NCBI GenBank assembly: GCA_913057985.1
Contig: CAJXPL010000019.1
Span: 1-45,196, forward strand
Source of the DNA: an uncultured Synechococcus sp.
Lineage (GTDB): Bacteria; Cyanobacteriota; Cyanobacteriia; PCC-6307; Cyanobiaceae
DNA: 45,196 nt
Direction of reading: 5' to 3'
The notes below the pieces were generated by a model that was not told the DNA's origin, did no database searches, and saw nothing but the letters and a program-made list of their open reading frames with translations. Numbering within the stretch: the first letter of the stretch is position 1; each line of letters starts with the position of its first letter. Positions 24,347 through 34,424 of this stretch are shown in pieces. Both the position numbers and the translations under genes were made by a program.

Positions 24347-24697
24347 TTAACCTCCCGAGCGTTTAGCTTTGTACCCATTATCAATCAAAATTTTGATTGC
24401 TGTATCGGTGTGATCCCCTTGCAGTTCGATCACGCCGTCCTTGGCGGTGCCGCCACTGCCGATGCAAGTTTTGAGCTTCTTCAGCAGTGCTTTGAAGCCC
24501 GTAGCATCCAGCTCCAGCCCACGGATCACCGTCACTGTTTTGCCACCTTTTCCACCTCGGGTTGGCTGCACCCGCACCATTTGCTGCGCCTTCGCCGTGG
24601 GCTCCGCCGTTGGTCCGCTCGGTCGCTGCAGGCTCTCGGCACTGCTGAATTCCTGCCAGCCTCCCTTCGGCATAAACCCATCGCAACAGGGTTGCAT
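24347..24697 (-). CDS. SUI1/eIF1-like translation initiation factor
   Basis: A 116-residue protein of the SUI1 (eIF1, YciH) family. After a variable N-terminus the core reads VRVQPTRGGKGGKTVTVIRGLEL, LLKKLKTCIGSGGTAKDGVIELQGDH and ends GYKAKRSGG, as in bacterial members. Its role in bacteria is unclear but is thought to bear on start-site selection or ribosome function. The first part is GC-rich, but the last 15 to 20 codons (24347 to about 24405) switch to A/T-rich codons, which suggests the island boundary lies inside the gene. It is divergent from trpB. Confidence 0.88.
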   Translation of the reverse strand: MQPCCDGFMPKGGWQEFSSAESLQRPSGPTAEPTAKAQQMVRVQPTRGGKGGKTVTVIRGLELDATGFKALLKKLKTCIGSGGTAKDGVIELQGDHTDTAIKILIDNGYKAKRSGG

Positions 24698-24772
24698 TGT
24701 CGATGACCGCCCATTCAGCGCCCCATGTCGTGATCGCCTGCTTACGCTTAGCCGACGCTCCGCCGTGGATCC

Positions 24773-26029
24773 GTGACCAGCACCCTGCCCAACGCCAGCA
24801 CTCCGGATCCCTCCAGCCTGCAGCTAGCCGTGCGCCCTGGAGCTCACGGTCGCTTTGGACGGTTCGGTGGCCAGTACGTGCCCGAGACATTGATGCCGGC
24901 CTTGGCGGAACTGGAGCAAGCAGCGGCCCAGGCCTGGAACGATCCCGCCTTCACCGCCGAGCTCAACCGTCTGCTGAAGAACTACGTCGGCCGGGCGACA
25001 CCGTTGTATGAGGCTGAGCGTCTCACCGCCCACTACCGCCGTGCCGACGGTGGTCCCCGCATCTGGCTCAAGCGGGAAGACCTGAACCACACCGGTGCCC
25101 ACAAGATCAATAACGCCCTGGGGCAGGCCCTGCTGGCCCTGCGCATGGGCAAGAAGCGGATCATTGCTGAGACCGGTGCGGGACAGCACGGCGTCGCCAC
25201 GGCCACGGTCTGTGCCCGCTTTGGTCTGGAGTGCGTGATCTACATGGGCGCTGAAGACATGCGCCGTCAAGCTCTCAACGTTTTCCGCATGCGCCTGCTG
25301 GGCGCCACGGTGCAACCGGTGACGGCCGGCACCGCCACCCTCAAGGACGCCACCAGTGAAGCGATCCGCGACTGGGTGACCAACGTCGAGACCACCCACT
25401 ACATCCTTGGATCCGTCGCTGGTCCGCACCCCTATCCGATGTTGGTGAGGGATTTCCATGCCGTGATCGGTGAGGAGTCCAAGCAGCAGTGTCAGGACGC
25501 CTTCGGCCGGCTGCCTGACGTGCTGATGGCCTGCGTTGGCGGTGGCTCCAATGCCATGGGCCTGTTCCATCCCTTTGTGCAGGACACGTCCGTGCGGCTG
25601 ATCGGTGTTGAGGCCGCCGGTGATGGTGTGGCCAGCGGTCGCCACGCCGCGACGATCACTGAGGGACGCGCCGGTGTGCTGCACGGCGCCATGAGCCTGC
25701 TGCTGCAGGACGGCGATGGCCAGGTGATGGAGGCTCACTCCATCAGTGCAGGTCTCGATTACCCCGGAGTGGGGCCGGAGCACAGCTACCTGCGGGAGAT
25801 CGGGCGTGCTGAGTACGCCGCAGTCACCGACCAACAGGCCCTCGATGCCCTGCGCCTGGTGAGTGAGCTTGAGGGCATCATTCCGGCCCTGGAAACCGCC
25901 CACGCCTTCGCCTGGCTTGAGCAGCTTTGCCCCACCTTGGCCGATGGCACGGAAGTGGTGATCAACTGCTCCGGCCGCGGCGACAAGGACGTCAACACCG
26001 TGGCAGAGAAGCTGGGGGATCAGCTCTAA
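24773..26029 (+). CDS. trpB: tryptophan synthase beta chain
   Basis: PLP enzyme that condenses indole with serine to make tryptophan. The 418-residue protein starts at GTG 24773. Motifs: [39 protein letters not shown] with PLP lysine K111, [13 protein letters not shown], the Ser/Gly phosphate loop [10 protein letters not shown], and the C-terminal [12 protein letters not shown]. It is the main TrpB type of proteobacteria and cyanobacteria. trpA is not next to it. The stop is 10 bases before the 3' end of convergent hrcA. Confidence 0.97.
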   Translation: MTSTLPNASTPDPSSLQLAVRPGAHGRFGRFGGQYVPETLMPALAELEQAAAQAWNDPAFTAELNRLLKNYVGRATPLYEAERLTAHYRRADGGPRIWLKREDLNHTGAHKINNALGQALLALRMGKKRIIAETGAGQHGVATATVCARFGLECVIYMGAEDMRRQALNVFRMRLLGATVQPVTAGTATLKDATSEAIRDWVTNVETTHYILGSVAGPHPYPMLVRDFHAVIGEESKQQCQDAFGRLPDVLMACVGGGSNAMGLFHPFVQDTSVRLIGVEAAGDGVASGRHAATITEGRAGVLHGAMSLLLQDGDGQVMEAHSISAGLDYPGVGPEHSYLREIGRAEYAAVTDQQALDALRLVSELEGIIPALETAHAFAWLEQLCPTLADGTEVVINCSGRGDKDVNTVAEKLGDQL

Positions 26030-26039
26030 GGAGCGGACC

Positions 26040-27014
26040 TCAGGCCAGCAGCAATTCCAGGTGGCGGGCCACCCGCTGCACGGCGGCGTGAGCCGTGGCA
26101 TAGGCCATCCGCATCGGCCCCACCAGAGCCACATGGCCGAGCCCCTCGTTGCAGCGGTAGGGCGCCTGAACCACGGCACAGGCCTCCAGGGCTGGCTGCG
26201 GATGTTCGTCGCCGATCCACACCCGTGCGGATTCACCGCGGCTGATCAAGGTGGCGGGTTGGTCATCGATCAGTTCCAGTAGCGGCCGAAGGCTGGAGGT
26301 GCTTTCAAATTCCGGTTCGCTCGCCAGCCTTGAAAGGCCATGCACCACCACCTGTGTGGAGTTGGCGGGGGTGGGCTGCTCAAGGGCGTTGCGCAGCACA
26401 GCGCCGCTGTGTTGCAGCTGCCTGGGCAGTGCGTCCCAGTTCAGGTCGCCCTGCTCGAGCTGGGCCGATGCCCAGCGTTCCATCGCGGTGAGTTCGGCTT
26501 CAGCCCCGTGGGGCAGACGCAGGTTGAGGTGGCTGGCGCGGCCATTGGCTTCCACCAGCATCACCAGCAGTCGATCACCGCTGGGCACCAGACGGATCGT
26601 CTCCAGTTGCTGGTTCTCCTGCTGCGGTTGGGTGATCAGGCTCATCAGACCAGTGAAATCCGTCAGCCGCCGGGCAAGATGCATCAGCAGGTCGTCCAAA
26701 CCGGCCCAACGAAGACTGAGGCCGGTGAGCTCCCGTTCCAGGTGTTGAACGGCGATGCCGGGTTCCGGCAGCAATGCATCCACGTAGTGCCGGTATCCCA
26801 TCGGACTGGGAACGCGTCCGGCGGAGGTGTGCGGTTGATGCAGCAGTCCTCGGCGCTCAAGCGCCCCCATGGCGGAGCGAACGGTGGCGGAGCTGGCGGG
26901 GATGCCGAAGCGTTGCACCAGGGTGCGGCTGCCCACCGGCTCCATCGTGTCGACGTAGTGATGCACCGTCGCCTGCAGCACCTGTTCTTGCCGAAGGGAC
27001 AGGGGCTTGCTCAT
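26040..27014 (-). CDS. hrcA: heat-inducible transcription repressor
   Basis: DNA-binding repressor of chaperone genes that acts on CIRCE elements. The 324-residue protein has the family N-terminus (LSLRQEQVLQATVHHYVDTMEPVGSRTL, then a winged-helix segment SSATVRSAMGALERRGLLHQPHTSAGRVPS). The C-terminal part is long and variable, as usual. It overlaps the rhodanese stop in an ATGA, so the two are co-translated. No CIRCE-like inverted repeat or dnaK/groE gene was noticed in the window, so its targets are elsewhere. Confidence 0.95.
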   Translation of the reverse strand: MSKPLSLRQEQVLQATVHHYVDTMEPVGSRTLVQRFGIPASSATVRSAMGALERRGLLHQPHTSAGRVPSPMGYRHYVDALLPEPGIAVQHLERELTGLSLRWAGLDDLLMHLARRLTDFTGLMSLITQPQQENQQLETIRLVPSGDRLLVMLVEANGRASHLNLRLPHGAEAELTAMERWASAQLEQGDLNWDALPRQLQHSGAVLRNALEQPTPANSTQVVVHGLSRLASEPEFESTSSLRPLLELIDDQPATLISRGESARVWIGDEHPQPALEACAVVQAPYRCNEGLGHVALVGPMRMAYATAHAAVQRVARHLELLLA

Positions 27015-27370
27015 CAGTAGCGGGGAACGCTGGGATCCACCTGAAGGCTCCAGGCATCAATGCCTCCCTCAAGGTTCCACACCTCAAGGCCCCAGGGTTG
27101 GTCCAGCAGCCACAGGCCGAAGTGGTAGCTGCGCACGCCGGCATGGCAGACCACCACGACGGGTTGATCGGGGTTGAGGTCGGCCTGCAGTGTTCCAAGC
27201 CATGCATTGGATTGGCTCAGGGGGCGGTGCAGCACCGCACCTGGAAAGGCCGCGATCGCGAGCTCAGCCTCCTCTCGCACATCCACCAGTTGCGGTGAAG
27301 ATCGCTCGCTTTGCAGCCATTGCTGCAGTTCAGAGGCTTGGATTGGTTGTGGTTGTTGGGATTGGCCCAT
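27014..27370 (-). CDS. rhodanese-like sulfurtransferase
   Basis: A 118-residue single-domain rhodanese. LVDVREEAELAIAAFPGAVLHRPL and VVVVCHAGVRS with active-site C75 are typical of the GlpE/thiosulfate sulfurtransferase type, and NLEGGIDAW closes the fold. It could move persulfide sulfur or act as a stress-linked sulfurtransferase. It is upstream of hrcA on the same strand with an ATGA overlap, so it is probably the first gene of that operon. Substrate unknown. Confidence 0.9.
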   Translation of the reverse strand: MGQSQQPQPIQASELQQWLQSERSSPQLVDVREEAELAIAAFPGAVLHRPLSQSNAWLGTLQADLNPDQPVVVVCHAGVRSYHFGLWLLDQPWGLEVWNLEGGIDAWSLQVDPSVPRY

Positions 27371-27387
27371 GGCGCCATTCTGCGGTG

Positions 27388-29004
27388 ATGGACAAAGATG
27401 AGGCGACCCGAGACCGCCGGCCCATGAAGGCCCGCCCCTTCCTCAGCGCTGCCGGCGCTGTGCTGTTGTCGCTGATTTTGCTGGCCGCTGGCCTGCTCTG
27501 GACCATGAACCGCCAGAGCCCCCTGCAGTTGGCGGAGCAGCCGTTGCATCTGCCTCGGGCGGCCCGGTTTGTGCCCCGGGATGCTGACCTCTCCATCCAT
27601 TGGTTGGCCGATCCAGGACGGTTGCCTGCCTACGCCCAGGCCGTTGCCCCTGCCTCCCAACGCCGCGATGCCCGTGATGGCGCCCGGCAGTGGCGCGAAG
27701 GCGTCTTTGCCTTGGCGGGCCTCCAGTTCGGGCTTGAGCTGGAGCCCTGGCTTGGTGAGGAGGTCAGTCTCACCCTCACCGATGGGGATCCCAACACCGG
27801 TTGGGTGTTGGCTTTGACCAGTCGGGATGACGACGGCGCCCGGCGCTTTCTGCAACGGTTCTGGCAGACCCGCAGCCTGGCGGGCACAGACTTGCAGATC
27901 AGCAGTTACCGCGGCATCGGTGTGATCAGCGGCCAGGGGGCGTTGGTGGGGCATGACCCCCAACCCCTGGCCACGGCCTTGATTGACGACGATCTGCTGC
28001 TGGTGGCCTCAGGTCGGGGTGTGCTGGAGCAGGCCCTCGATGTCTCCCAGCTTCCGGATCAGCATCAGCTGGGGGATCAACGCCTGCAGCGTCAGGTGGC
28101 TGAGCTCGGCGAAGGCGTGGCTCTGCTCACGGCATCTCCCCATGCCCTTGAGCATTGGCTGCAGCTGCCTGAGCTGGTGGCTCAACGGGACGATCTGAGC
28201 GGACTCGTGGCATCACTGCGACCGGAGGGATCCACCCTGGCGGTGGATGGGCGCCTTGGGTTCCGGCAAGCCCTTGGCACCGACCCCTGGCCTGGGCTCA
28301 CGGATCTAACCGCTTCAGCCGGTGGCCATGCCCGCTGGCTGGCTCAGCTGCAGAGTCCGGCCCGATTGTTGGATCCCAGCGAAACCCATCCGCTGGCCCA
28401 GTGGTTCGCTCCTTTGCTGAAGCAGCGCCTGGCGGAGCAGCCGGCGGCCGATGCTGTTGTGGGGGCTGATGCTGGCCCTCTTCTCTGGCAGGACCAACCC
28501 GAGGGCTGGCTGCTGGCCACCCGCCCGCAAAGCCCCGTCAGGGATGCGGTGGATGCACGTCTGCAGGAGCAGGGCCTGACCCGTTCTGAGCTGGAGGGCG
28601 ATGGCGAGGTGTTGAGCGTGTGGACGCGGCTGGTGCGCCAGCGGGGACGCCAGCCAGGGGTGGACGCTCAATTGGCCGTGGCTCAGGTTGGCTCGTCAGC
28701 GCTGAACTGGTGGGGGGAGTCCTTGATGGCTCTGGCGCAGCGCCAGAACGGGCGTGCCCTCCAGCCTCGCTTGAACCAGTGGAGGGAGCTCACAGCGTCC
28801 TCCCAGCCCGCGCAGGCCCTTCTGCTGGCGGATGAGCCGGCCCGTGCGCTGTTGGGGCAATGGCGGCCCTGGGCCCTGCTGCAGGTGATGGCGGGGCGGC
28901 CGCTTCAGGATCAGGTCCGCGGCCTTGCGGTGGCTGTGGATGTTGATCGTCAGGAGCAGGCTGGTACCGAGATTCCCTTGCATGCTCGGCTCGAACTCGG
29001 CTGA
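27388..29004 (+). CDS. DUF3352-type anchored protein
   Basis: A 538-residue protein starting at ATG 27388. One N-terminal membrane helix (residues about 18-36) is followed by a large soluble region with repeats of the pattern seen in cyanobacterial DUF3352 proteins: FVPRDADLSIHWL, VSLTLTDGDPNTGWVLALTSRD, and several LLVASGRGVLEQAL-like strands. It is probably periplasmic or lumenal, anchored at the inner face by its N-terminus. Function unknown. Its last 23 bases overlap the start of sixA. Confidence 0.78.
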   Translation: MDKDEATRDRRPMKARPFLSAAGAVLLSLILLAAGLLWTMNRQSPLQLAEQPLHLPRAARFVPRDADLSIHWLADPGRLPAYAQAVAPASQRRDARDGARQWREGVFALAGLQFGLELEPWLGEEVSLTLTDGDPNTGWVLALTSRDDDGARRFLQRFWQTRSLAGTDLQISSYRGIGVISGQGALVGHDPQPLATALIDDDLLLVASGRGVLEQALDVSQLPDQHQLGDQRLQRQVAELGEGVALLTASPHALEHWLQLPELVAQRDDLSGLVASLRPEGSTLAVDGRLGFRQALGTDPWPGLTDLTASAGGHARWLAQLQSPARLLDPSETHPLAQWFAPLLKQRLAEQPAADAVVGADAGPLLWQDQPEGWLLATRPQSPVRDAVDARLQEQGLTRSELEGDGEVLSVWTRLVRQRGRQPGVDAQLAVAQVGSSALNWWGESLMALAQRQNGRALQPRLNQWRELTASSQPAQALLLADEPARALLGQWRPWALLQVMAGRPLQDQVRGLAVAVDVDRQEQAGTEIPLHARLELG

Positions 29005-29470
29005 CCTGGTTCTGTTGCGGCATGGCATCGCTGAACCCCGCCATGCGGGCCAGGACCATCCGGATCGACCCCTGACCGCCGCTGGCCGTCAGCGAACCCA
29101 GCGGGTAGTGGCGGCCCTGGTGCAACGGGGGCTGCGGTTGGATCGCTTGCTGTCCAGCCCTTATCGCCGGGCTCTGCAAACGGCGGAACTGGCGTTGGAG
29201 GCAGGGCTCGCTTCTGAGCTTGCGGTGGATGAACGGCTCCAGCCGGGAGGGGCCCTCAACATGCTCGTGACCGCCTTTGATGAACGGCTTGGTTTGGTCG
29301 GTCATGAGCCGGATCTTGGCAATCTGGCCTGCGGTCTTCTGGGCTGTGACCCGGGTGCCCTGGTGCTGAAGAAAGCTGGCGTGATTCAGCTGTGTCGTTC
29401 CGCGGGCCAGTGGCAGTTGAAGGCCTTGCTTCGGCCAGCACTGTTGATTGACGATTTAGGTTGCTGTTAG
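28982..29470 (+). CDS. sixA: phosphohistidine phosphatase SixA-type
   Basis: A 162-residue histidine phosphatase of the SixA family, which removes phosphate from phosphohistidine, as in Hpt domains. LVLLRHGIAEPR (R13, H14, G15) is the catalytic RHG motif; DRLLSSPYRRALQTAE, and LVGHEPDLGNLA with the second catalytic His, complete the active site. The ATG at 28982 lies within the end of the upstream gene and gives the family-length protein. SixA in bacteria modulates His-Asp phosphorelay; the partner here is unknown. Confidence 0.9.
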   Translation: MLGSNSADLVLLRHGIAEPRHAGQDHPDRPLTAAGRQRTQRVVAALVQRGLRLDRLLSSPYRRALQTAELALEAGLASELAVDERLQPGGALNMLVTAFDERLGLVGHEPDLGNLACGLLGCDPGALVLKKAGVIQLCRSAGQWQLKALLRPALLIDDLGCC

Positions 29471-29483
29471 AGGCAATCAGGCG

Positions 29484-30674
29484 GTGGCCCAGCAGCACAC
29501 AGGCGACCTGCGCCATGCGCGGACCGGGATCGAACTGCGTCCAGGTCTGGATGGCGTGCCGGCCACCCAGTCGGCGATCTGCGACATCGATGGAGAGCAG
29601 GGGCTGCTCACCTATCGCGGCTATCCGATGCAAGATCTGGCGGCCAACAGCAGCTTTCTGGAAACGGCTTATCTGCTGATCTGGGGAGAGCTGCCCAGCC
29701 GCGACCAGCTGGCGGAGTTTGAGCACGCGGTGCAGATGCACCGTCGGGTCAGCTTTCGGGTGCGGGACATGATGAAGTGCTTTCCGGCCAGCGGCCACCC
29801 GATGGACGCGCTGCAGTCCAGTGCCGCTTCCCTGGGGCTGTTCTATTCGCGTCGGGCGATCGACGACCCGCAGTACATCTATGACGCGGTGGTGCGGCTG
29901 ATCGCCAAGATCCCCACGATGGTGGCGGCCTTTCAGCTGATCCGCAAAGGCCAGGACCCCATTCAGCCCCGGGATGACCTGGCCTACTCCGCCAATTTCC
30001 TCTACATGCTCACCGAACGTGAGCCGGATCCCCTCGCGGCGCGGATCTTTGATCGCTGCCTGATGCTCCATGCCGAGCACAGCCTCAACGCCAGTACCTT
30101 CAGTGCTCGGGTCACCGCGAGCACCCTCACCGACCCCTACGCCGTGGTGGCTTCAGCCGTCGGCACCCTGGCGGGCCCACTCCACGGCGGCGCCAATGAA
30201 GACGTCCTCGCCATGCTCGAGCAGGTGGGCAGTCCTGAGAATGCTGGCGCTTTCCTGGATGAGGCCATCGCGGCCAAGCGCAAAATCATGGGCTTCGGCC
30301 ACCGGGAATACAAGGTGAAGGATCCCCGTGCCGTGATTCTGCAGGCCCTGGTGGAGGAGATGTTCGCCAGCTTCGGCCATGACGACCTCTACGACGTGGC
30401 CCGGGCGATCGAAGCAGAAGCAGCATCCCGCCTCGGCCCCAAAGGCATCTATCCCAATGTAGATTTCTATTCGGGCCTGGTGTACCGCAAGCTCGGCATT
30501 CCCAGGGATCTGTTCACGCCGGTCTTCGCCATTGCCAGGGTTGCCGGCTGGCTGGCCCATTGGCGGGAGCAGCTCGGGGCGAACCGGATTTTCCGGCCTT
30601 CGCAGATCTACTCCGGATCCCAGCCACGCTCCTGGATGCCCATTGAGGAGCGCGTCTCGGCTCCGGCCGCCTAA
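29484..30674 (+). CDS. gltA: citrate synthase
   Basis: Condenses acetyl-CoA with oxaloacetate to citrate. The 396-residue protein begins at GTG 29484. It has LHAEHSLNASTF, a His-Gly-Gly-Ala-Asn motif (PLHGGANE), and MGFGHREYKVKDPRA with catalytic Asp region, plus an Arg-rich C-terminus. The length and motifs fit the shorter type I (Gram-positive/archaeal-like) citrate synthase, common in cyanobacteria. It lies 13 bases after sixA and 24 bases before ndhA, so it may be transcribed with them. Confidence 0.96.
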   Translation: MAQQHTGDLRHARTGIELRPGLDGVPATQSAICDIDGEQGLLTYRGYPMQDLAANSSFLETAYLLIWGELPSRDQLAEFEHAVQMHRRVSFRVRDMMKCFPASGHPMDALQSSAASLGLFYSRRAIDDPQYIYDAVVRLIAKIPTMVAAFQLIRKGQDPIQPRDDLAYSANFLYMLTEREPDPLAARIFDRCLMLHAEHSLNASTFSARVTASTLTDPYAVVASAVGTLAGPLHGGANEDVLAMLEQVGSPENAGAFLDEAIAAKRKIMGFGHREYKVKDPRAVILQALVEEMFASFGHDDLYDVARAIEAEAASRLGPKGIYPNVDFYSGLVYRKLGIPRDLFTPVFAIARVAGWLAHWREQLGANRIFRPSQIYSGSQPRSWMPIEERVSAPAA

Positions 30675-30698
30675 GTTGCACCCACTTCCGTCGACACC

Positions 30699-31820
30699 AT
30701 GGTGAGTCCGGGACTGGACCTTGAATTGAGCTTTAGCCAGGCCCTGCAAGGGTTTGGCTTCTCCCCGGAGGTGGCGAGGCTGCTTTGGCTGCCGCTGCCG
30801 ATGTTGCTGGTTCTTGTGGCTGCAGTGGTGGGTGTGCTGGTTTCGGTGTGGCTGGAACGCAAGATTTCCGCCGCTGTCCAGCAGCGAATCGGTCCGGAGT
30901 ACGCCGGTGCCCTGGGCGTGCTTCAGCCCCTGGCTGACGGCCTCAAGCTGCTCGTCAAGGAAGACATCATCCCGGCGCGGGCCGACAGCCTGCTCTTCAC
31001 CCTCGGCCCGGTGCTGGTGGTGGTGCCGGTGATCATCTCCTGGCTGATCATTCCTTTCGGCCAGAACCTGCTGATCAGCAATGTGGGCGTGGGGATCTTC
31101 CTCTGGATCGCCTTCAGCAGCATCCAGCCGATCGGCTTGTTGATGAGCGGCTATGCCTCCAACAACAAGTACTCGCTGCTCGGTGGGCTGCGGGCCGCGG
31201 CTCAATCGATCAGCTATGAGATTCCCCTGGCTCTGGCGGTGCTGGCCATCGTGATGATGACCAACTCGCTGAGCACGGTCGACATCGTTGGTCAGCAGAC
31301 CGGTGCCGGCATCTTGAGCTGGAACATCTGGCGTCAGCCGGTGGGCTTCCTGATTTTCTGGATCTGTGCTCTCGCCGAGTGCGAGCGGCTTCCCTTCGAC
31401 CTTCCCGAAGCTGAGGAGGAGCTGGTTGCGGGTTACCAGACCGAGTACGCGGGCATGAAGTTTGCCCTCTTCTACCTGGCGGGTTACATCAACCTGGTGC
31501 TCTCGGCCGTTCTGGTCAGCGTTCTGTATCTCGGTGGCTGGGGCTTCCCGATCCCTGTGGAGTGGCTCGCCGGCTGGCTGAACCAGCCCATCGATGCGCC
31601 CGTGGTGCAGGTGATCACGGGCACCGTTGGCATCGTGATGACGGTGCTCAAGGCCTATCTGCTGGTGTTCGTGGCGATCCTGCTGCGCTGGACCACCCCC
31701 CGCGTGCGCATTGACCAGCTGCTCGATCTCGGCTGGAAGTTCCTGCTGCCCCTGTCCCTGGTGAACCTTCTAGTGACAGCAGCCCTCAAGCTCGCATTCC
31801 CCGTTGCATTCGGCGGCTAG
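30699..31820 (+). CDS. ndhA: NDH-1 subunit 1
   Basis: Membrane subunit (NuoH homologue) that links the peripheral arm to the plastoquinone site of NDH-1. The 373-residue protein has eight or nine helices and conserved segments [50 protein letters not shown] and [11 protein letters not shown]. It is the first of four NDH genes in a row. The ATG at 30699 is preceded by only 24 bases after gltA. Confidence 0.97.
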   Translation: MVSPGLDLELSFSQALQGFGFSPEVARLLWLPLPMLLVLVAAVVGVLVSVWLERKISAAVQQRIGPEYAGALGVLQPLADGLKLLVKEDIIPARADSLLFTLGPVLVVVPVIISWLIIPFGQNLLISNVGVGIFLWIAFSSIQPIGLLMSGYASNNKYSLLGGLRAAAQSISYEIPLALAVLAIVMMTNSLSTVDIVGQQTGAGILSWNIWRQPVGFLIFWICALAECERLPFDLPEAEEELVAGYQTEYAGMKFALFYLAGYINLVLSAVLVSVLYLGGWGFPIPVEWLAGWLNQPIDAPVVQVITGTVGIVMTVLKAYLLVFVAILLRWTTPRVRIDQLLDLGWKFLLPLSLVNLLVTAALKLAFPVAFGG

Positions 31821-31879
31821 GTTTTCCTACCTAGGATTTCTTCGCTCTCGGCTCCGCTTCGTCCTCTCCCCTTCAGACC

Positions 31880-32527
31880 ATGTTCGGCTTTCTCAAACAG
31901 GTCGGTGATTACACCCGGGATGCAGTCGATGCAGCCCGGAATCTGGCCCAAGGCTTTTCGGTCACCTTCGACCACATGCAGCGCCGTCCGGTCACGGTGC
32001 AGTACCCCTACGAGAAGCTCATTCCTTCTGAGCGTTATCGGGGCCGGATTCACTACGAGTTCGACAAGTGCATCGCCTGTGAGGTGTGCGTGCGGGTCTG
32101 CCCTATCAACCTCCCGGTGGTCGATTGGGTGATGAACAAGGCCACGAAGAAGAAGGAGCTGCGCAACTACTCCATCGACTTCGGCGTCTGCATTTTCTGC
32201 GGCAACTGCGTGGAGTACTGCCCCACCAACTGCCTCTCGATGACTGAGGAGTACGAGCTAGCGGCTTTTGATCGCCACAGCCTCAACTACGACAACGTCG
32301 CCCTCGGACGCCTTCCCACCAGCGTCACCACAGACCCCTCCGTTGTTCCTCTTCGGGAACTCGCCTATCTGCCGGCGGGCGAGATGGATCCCCACGGTGT
32401 TGCCGCCGATCGTCCCCGGGCTGGTCAGCTGCCGTCTCAGGTGTTGGAGACCCTCACCCCTCCTGCTAAGTCCTCTGCCAAGAATGAGGGACAATCCTCC
32501 AGTGAGGCCAAGGAGGGCGACGCATGA
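31880..32527 (+). CDS. ndhI: NDH-1 subunit I, two 4Fe-4S clusters
   Basis: Ferredoxin-like subunit that passes electrons in the peripheral arm of NDH-1. Two 4Fe-4S motifs are visible: [12 protein letters not shown] (around residue 64) and [12 protein letters not shown] (around residue 104). The 215-residue protein has a C-terminal extension of about 60 residues, longer than the plastid form and Ser/Lys-rich at the end. It follows ndhA after 59 bases and overlaps ndhG in ATGA. Confidence 0.97.
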   Translation: MFGFLKQVGDYTRDAVDAARNLAQGFSVTFDHMQRRPVTVQYPYEKLIPSERYRGRIHYEFDKCIACEVCVRVCPINLPVVDWVMNKATKKKELRNYSIDFGVCIFCGNCVEYCPTNCLSMTEEYELAAFDRHSLNYDNVALGRLPTSVTTDPSVVPLRELAYLPAGEMDPHGVAADRPRAGQLPSQVLETLTPPAKSSAKNEGQSSSEAKEGDA

Positions 32528-33123
32528 CTATCGCGACAACCACCGAGCTGATCTGTTTTCTGGTGCTGTCCGCCGTTGTGGTGATCGGCGCCTTGGGTGT
32601 GGTGCTGCTGAGCAACATTGTCTATTCCGCCTTCCTGCTGGGCGGAGTGTTCACCGCCGTTGCAGGGCTCTACCTGCTGCTGAACGCCAGTTTCGTGGCC
32701 ATGGCCCAGATCCTGGTGTACGTGGGTGCGATCAACGTGTTGATCCTGTTCGCGATCATGCTCGTCAACAAGCGGGAAGACCTCAAGGCCATCGCCAACC
32801 TCACCACGCGCCGTGTGGTGTCAGCCGGCGTCTGCGCCGGCCTGCTGGCGTTGCTGGTTCGTGTTGTGGTCACCACCCCCTGGTCGCTGCCCGGTCCTGC
32901 CGCCGTGGGTGAGGAAGCCACGGCCCGCATCGGTGAACACCTGTTCACTGATTACCTCTTGCCGTTTGAGGTGGCATCTGTGCTGTTGCTGATGGCCATG
33001 ATCGGCGCCATCGTCCTGGCCCGTCGTGATGTGCTCGCCACCGATGTGGTCACCGGTGAAGTGGCCGATCAAGGCCTGATTGAGAAGGCCCGTACTCCCC
33101 TGCTGATGAATCGAGCGGACTGA
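32524..33123 (+). CDS. ndhG: NDH-1 subunit 6
   Basis: Membrane subunit (NuoJ homologue) of NDH-1. The 199-residue protein has five predicted helices; the segment [25 protein letters not shown] (residues about 59-83) is the family signature. It starts in an ATGA overlap with ndhI and its stop overlaps the ndhE start by one base (TGATG). Confidence 0.96.
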   Translation: MTIATTTELICFLVLSAVVVIGALGVVLLSNIVYSAFLLGGVFTAVAGLYLLLNASFVAMAQILVYVGAINVLILFAIMLVNKREDLKAIANLTTRRVVSAGVCAGLLALLVRVVVTTPWSLPGPAAVGEEATARIGEHLFTDYLLPFEVASVLLLMAMIGAIVLARRDVLATDVVTGEVADQGLIEKARTPLLMNRAD

Positions 33124-33452
33124 TGAGCGACTTACTTGCCACACTTCCCTCCCTGCAGGCCTACCTCCTGGTGGCTGCAATGCTCTTCTGCATCGGGGTC
33201 TGGGGTTTGATCAACAGCCGCAATGCGGTGCGCGTGCTGATGAGCATTGAGCTGATGCTCAATGCCGTGAACATCAACTTGATGGCCTTTTCCTCCTTCG
33301 TGGATGGTGATCTGATTCGCGGCCAGGTCTTCGCTGTGTTTGTGATCACTGTGGCCGCCGCTGAGGCCGCTGTCGGTCTGGCGATCTTGCTGTCGCTTTA
33401 TCGCAATCGCGTTACCGTCGACATGGAGCAGTTCAACCTGCTGCGCTGGTAA
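33123..33452 (+). CDS. ndhE: NDH-1 subunit 4L
   Basis: Small membrane subunit (NuoK homologue) of the proton-pumping arm. The 109-residue protein has three helices and the motif [23 protein letters not shown] with the membrane Glu important for proton movement. It is the last NDH gene of the run; NAD kinase begins 18 bases later. Confidence 0.97.
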   Translation: MSDLLATLPSLQAYLLVAAMLFCIGVWGLINSRNAVRVLMSIELMLNAVNINLMAFSSFVDGDLIRGQVFAVFVITVAAAEAAVGLAILLSLYRNRVTVDMEQFNLLRW

Positions 33453-33470
33453 CTCCCGCACACCTGGGTC

Positions 33471-34421
33471 ATGCGTCTCGATCGGGTCTGGGTGATCTAT
33501 CGGGCCGATAGTCAGCCTGCCCAGCGTGAGGCCCGGCAATGTGCCAAGGAGCTGAAGGCCCTCGGCTCCCATGTGGTTACCGCGATGTCTGGGCAGCGGG
33601 TGAACCCTTTCCCTGGCCTGCTGGCTGTTGAAGAGTCGTTGCCCGACCTGGCCTTGGTGCTGGGGGGAGATGGCACGGTGCTGGGGGCTGCCCGCCACCT
33701 GGCGGTGCATGACATCCCGATCCTCAGCATCAATGTGGGAGGCCATCTGGGTTTTCTCACCCATGACCGCCGTGTGTTGCGCGGCGATCAGATCTGGCAA
33801 CGCCTTCAGGACGATCAGTTCGCGATTGAACGGCGCATGATGCTTCAGGCAATGGTGGATCGCCGTTCTGCTGAAGATCGAGCGGCTTCGCCGGGCCCGT
33901 TGCAGCAGCCGGATCTCGAAGACGATGAAGAGCACCACTGGGCCTTCAACGACTTCTACCTGCGGGCCTATCGCGATGAAATTTCGCCCACCTGCACCCT
34001 GGAGCTCGAGATCGATGGGGAAGTGATCGATCAGGTGCGTGGTGATGGCCTGATCCTCTCCACCCCCACGGGCTCCACCGGGTACGCCCTGGCGGCAGGG
34101 GGACCGATTCTTCATCCCGGCATCGATGCCATCATCGTTGCCCCGATCTGCCCGATGAGTCTCTCCAGCCGAACGCTGGTGGTGCCGCCCCGGGCCAGGT
34201 TGGCGATCTGGCCTCTTGGGGCTGGGGATCACCGGATCAAGCTTTGGAAAGACGGCGTGGGCTGCACGGTGCTCGAGCCTGGCGAGTGCTGTGTTGTTCA
34301 GCAGGCGCGCCACCATGCCCTGATGGTGTTGCTCAATCAAAGCCCGTCGTATTACCGAACCCTGTCCCACAAGCTGCACTGGGCGGGAAGCCTGCACGCG
34401 GCGCAGCCCTCGCAGAATTGA
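33471..34421 (+). CDS. nadK: NAD kinase
   Basis: Phosphorylates NAD to NADP. The 316-residue protein has the [12 protein letters not shown] nucleotide motif (GGDG at 65-68), an [10 protein letters not shown] loop, the insertion [21 protein letters not shown] in place of the shorter NDE segment, and [21 protein letters not shown]. It lies 18 bases after ndhE, an arrangement that places NADP supply in the same transcript as a dehydrogenase. Cyanobacteria usually have two NAD kinases; this is one of them. Confidence 0.95.
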   Translation: MRLDRVWVIYRADSQPAQREARQCAKELKALGSHVVTAMSGQRVNPFPGLLAVEESLPDLALVLGGDGTVLGAARHLAVHDIPILSINVGGHLGFLTHDRRVLRGDQIWQRLQDDQFAIERRMMLQAMVDRRSAEDRAASPGPLQQPDLEDDEEHHWAFNDFYLRAYRDEISPTCTLELEIDGEVIDQVRGDGLILSTPTGSTGYALAAGGPILHPGIDAIIVAPICPMSLSSRTLVVPPRARLAIWPLGAGDHRIKLWKDGVGCTVLEPGECCVVQQARHHALMVLLNQSPSYYRTLSHKLHWAGSLHAAQPSQN

Positions 34422-34424
34422 GCT

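Noticed and set aside
24322-24384. An extended start for the sulfotransferase-like gene at 24384
   Set aside because: It would overlap SUI1 and has a worse ribosome binding site than the ATG at 24321.
24824-26236. A 470-codon minus-strand open frame opposite trpB
   Set aside because: trpB is clear on the plus strand; the opposite frame has no domain.
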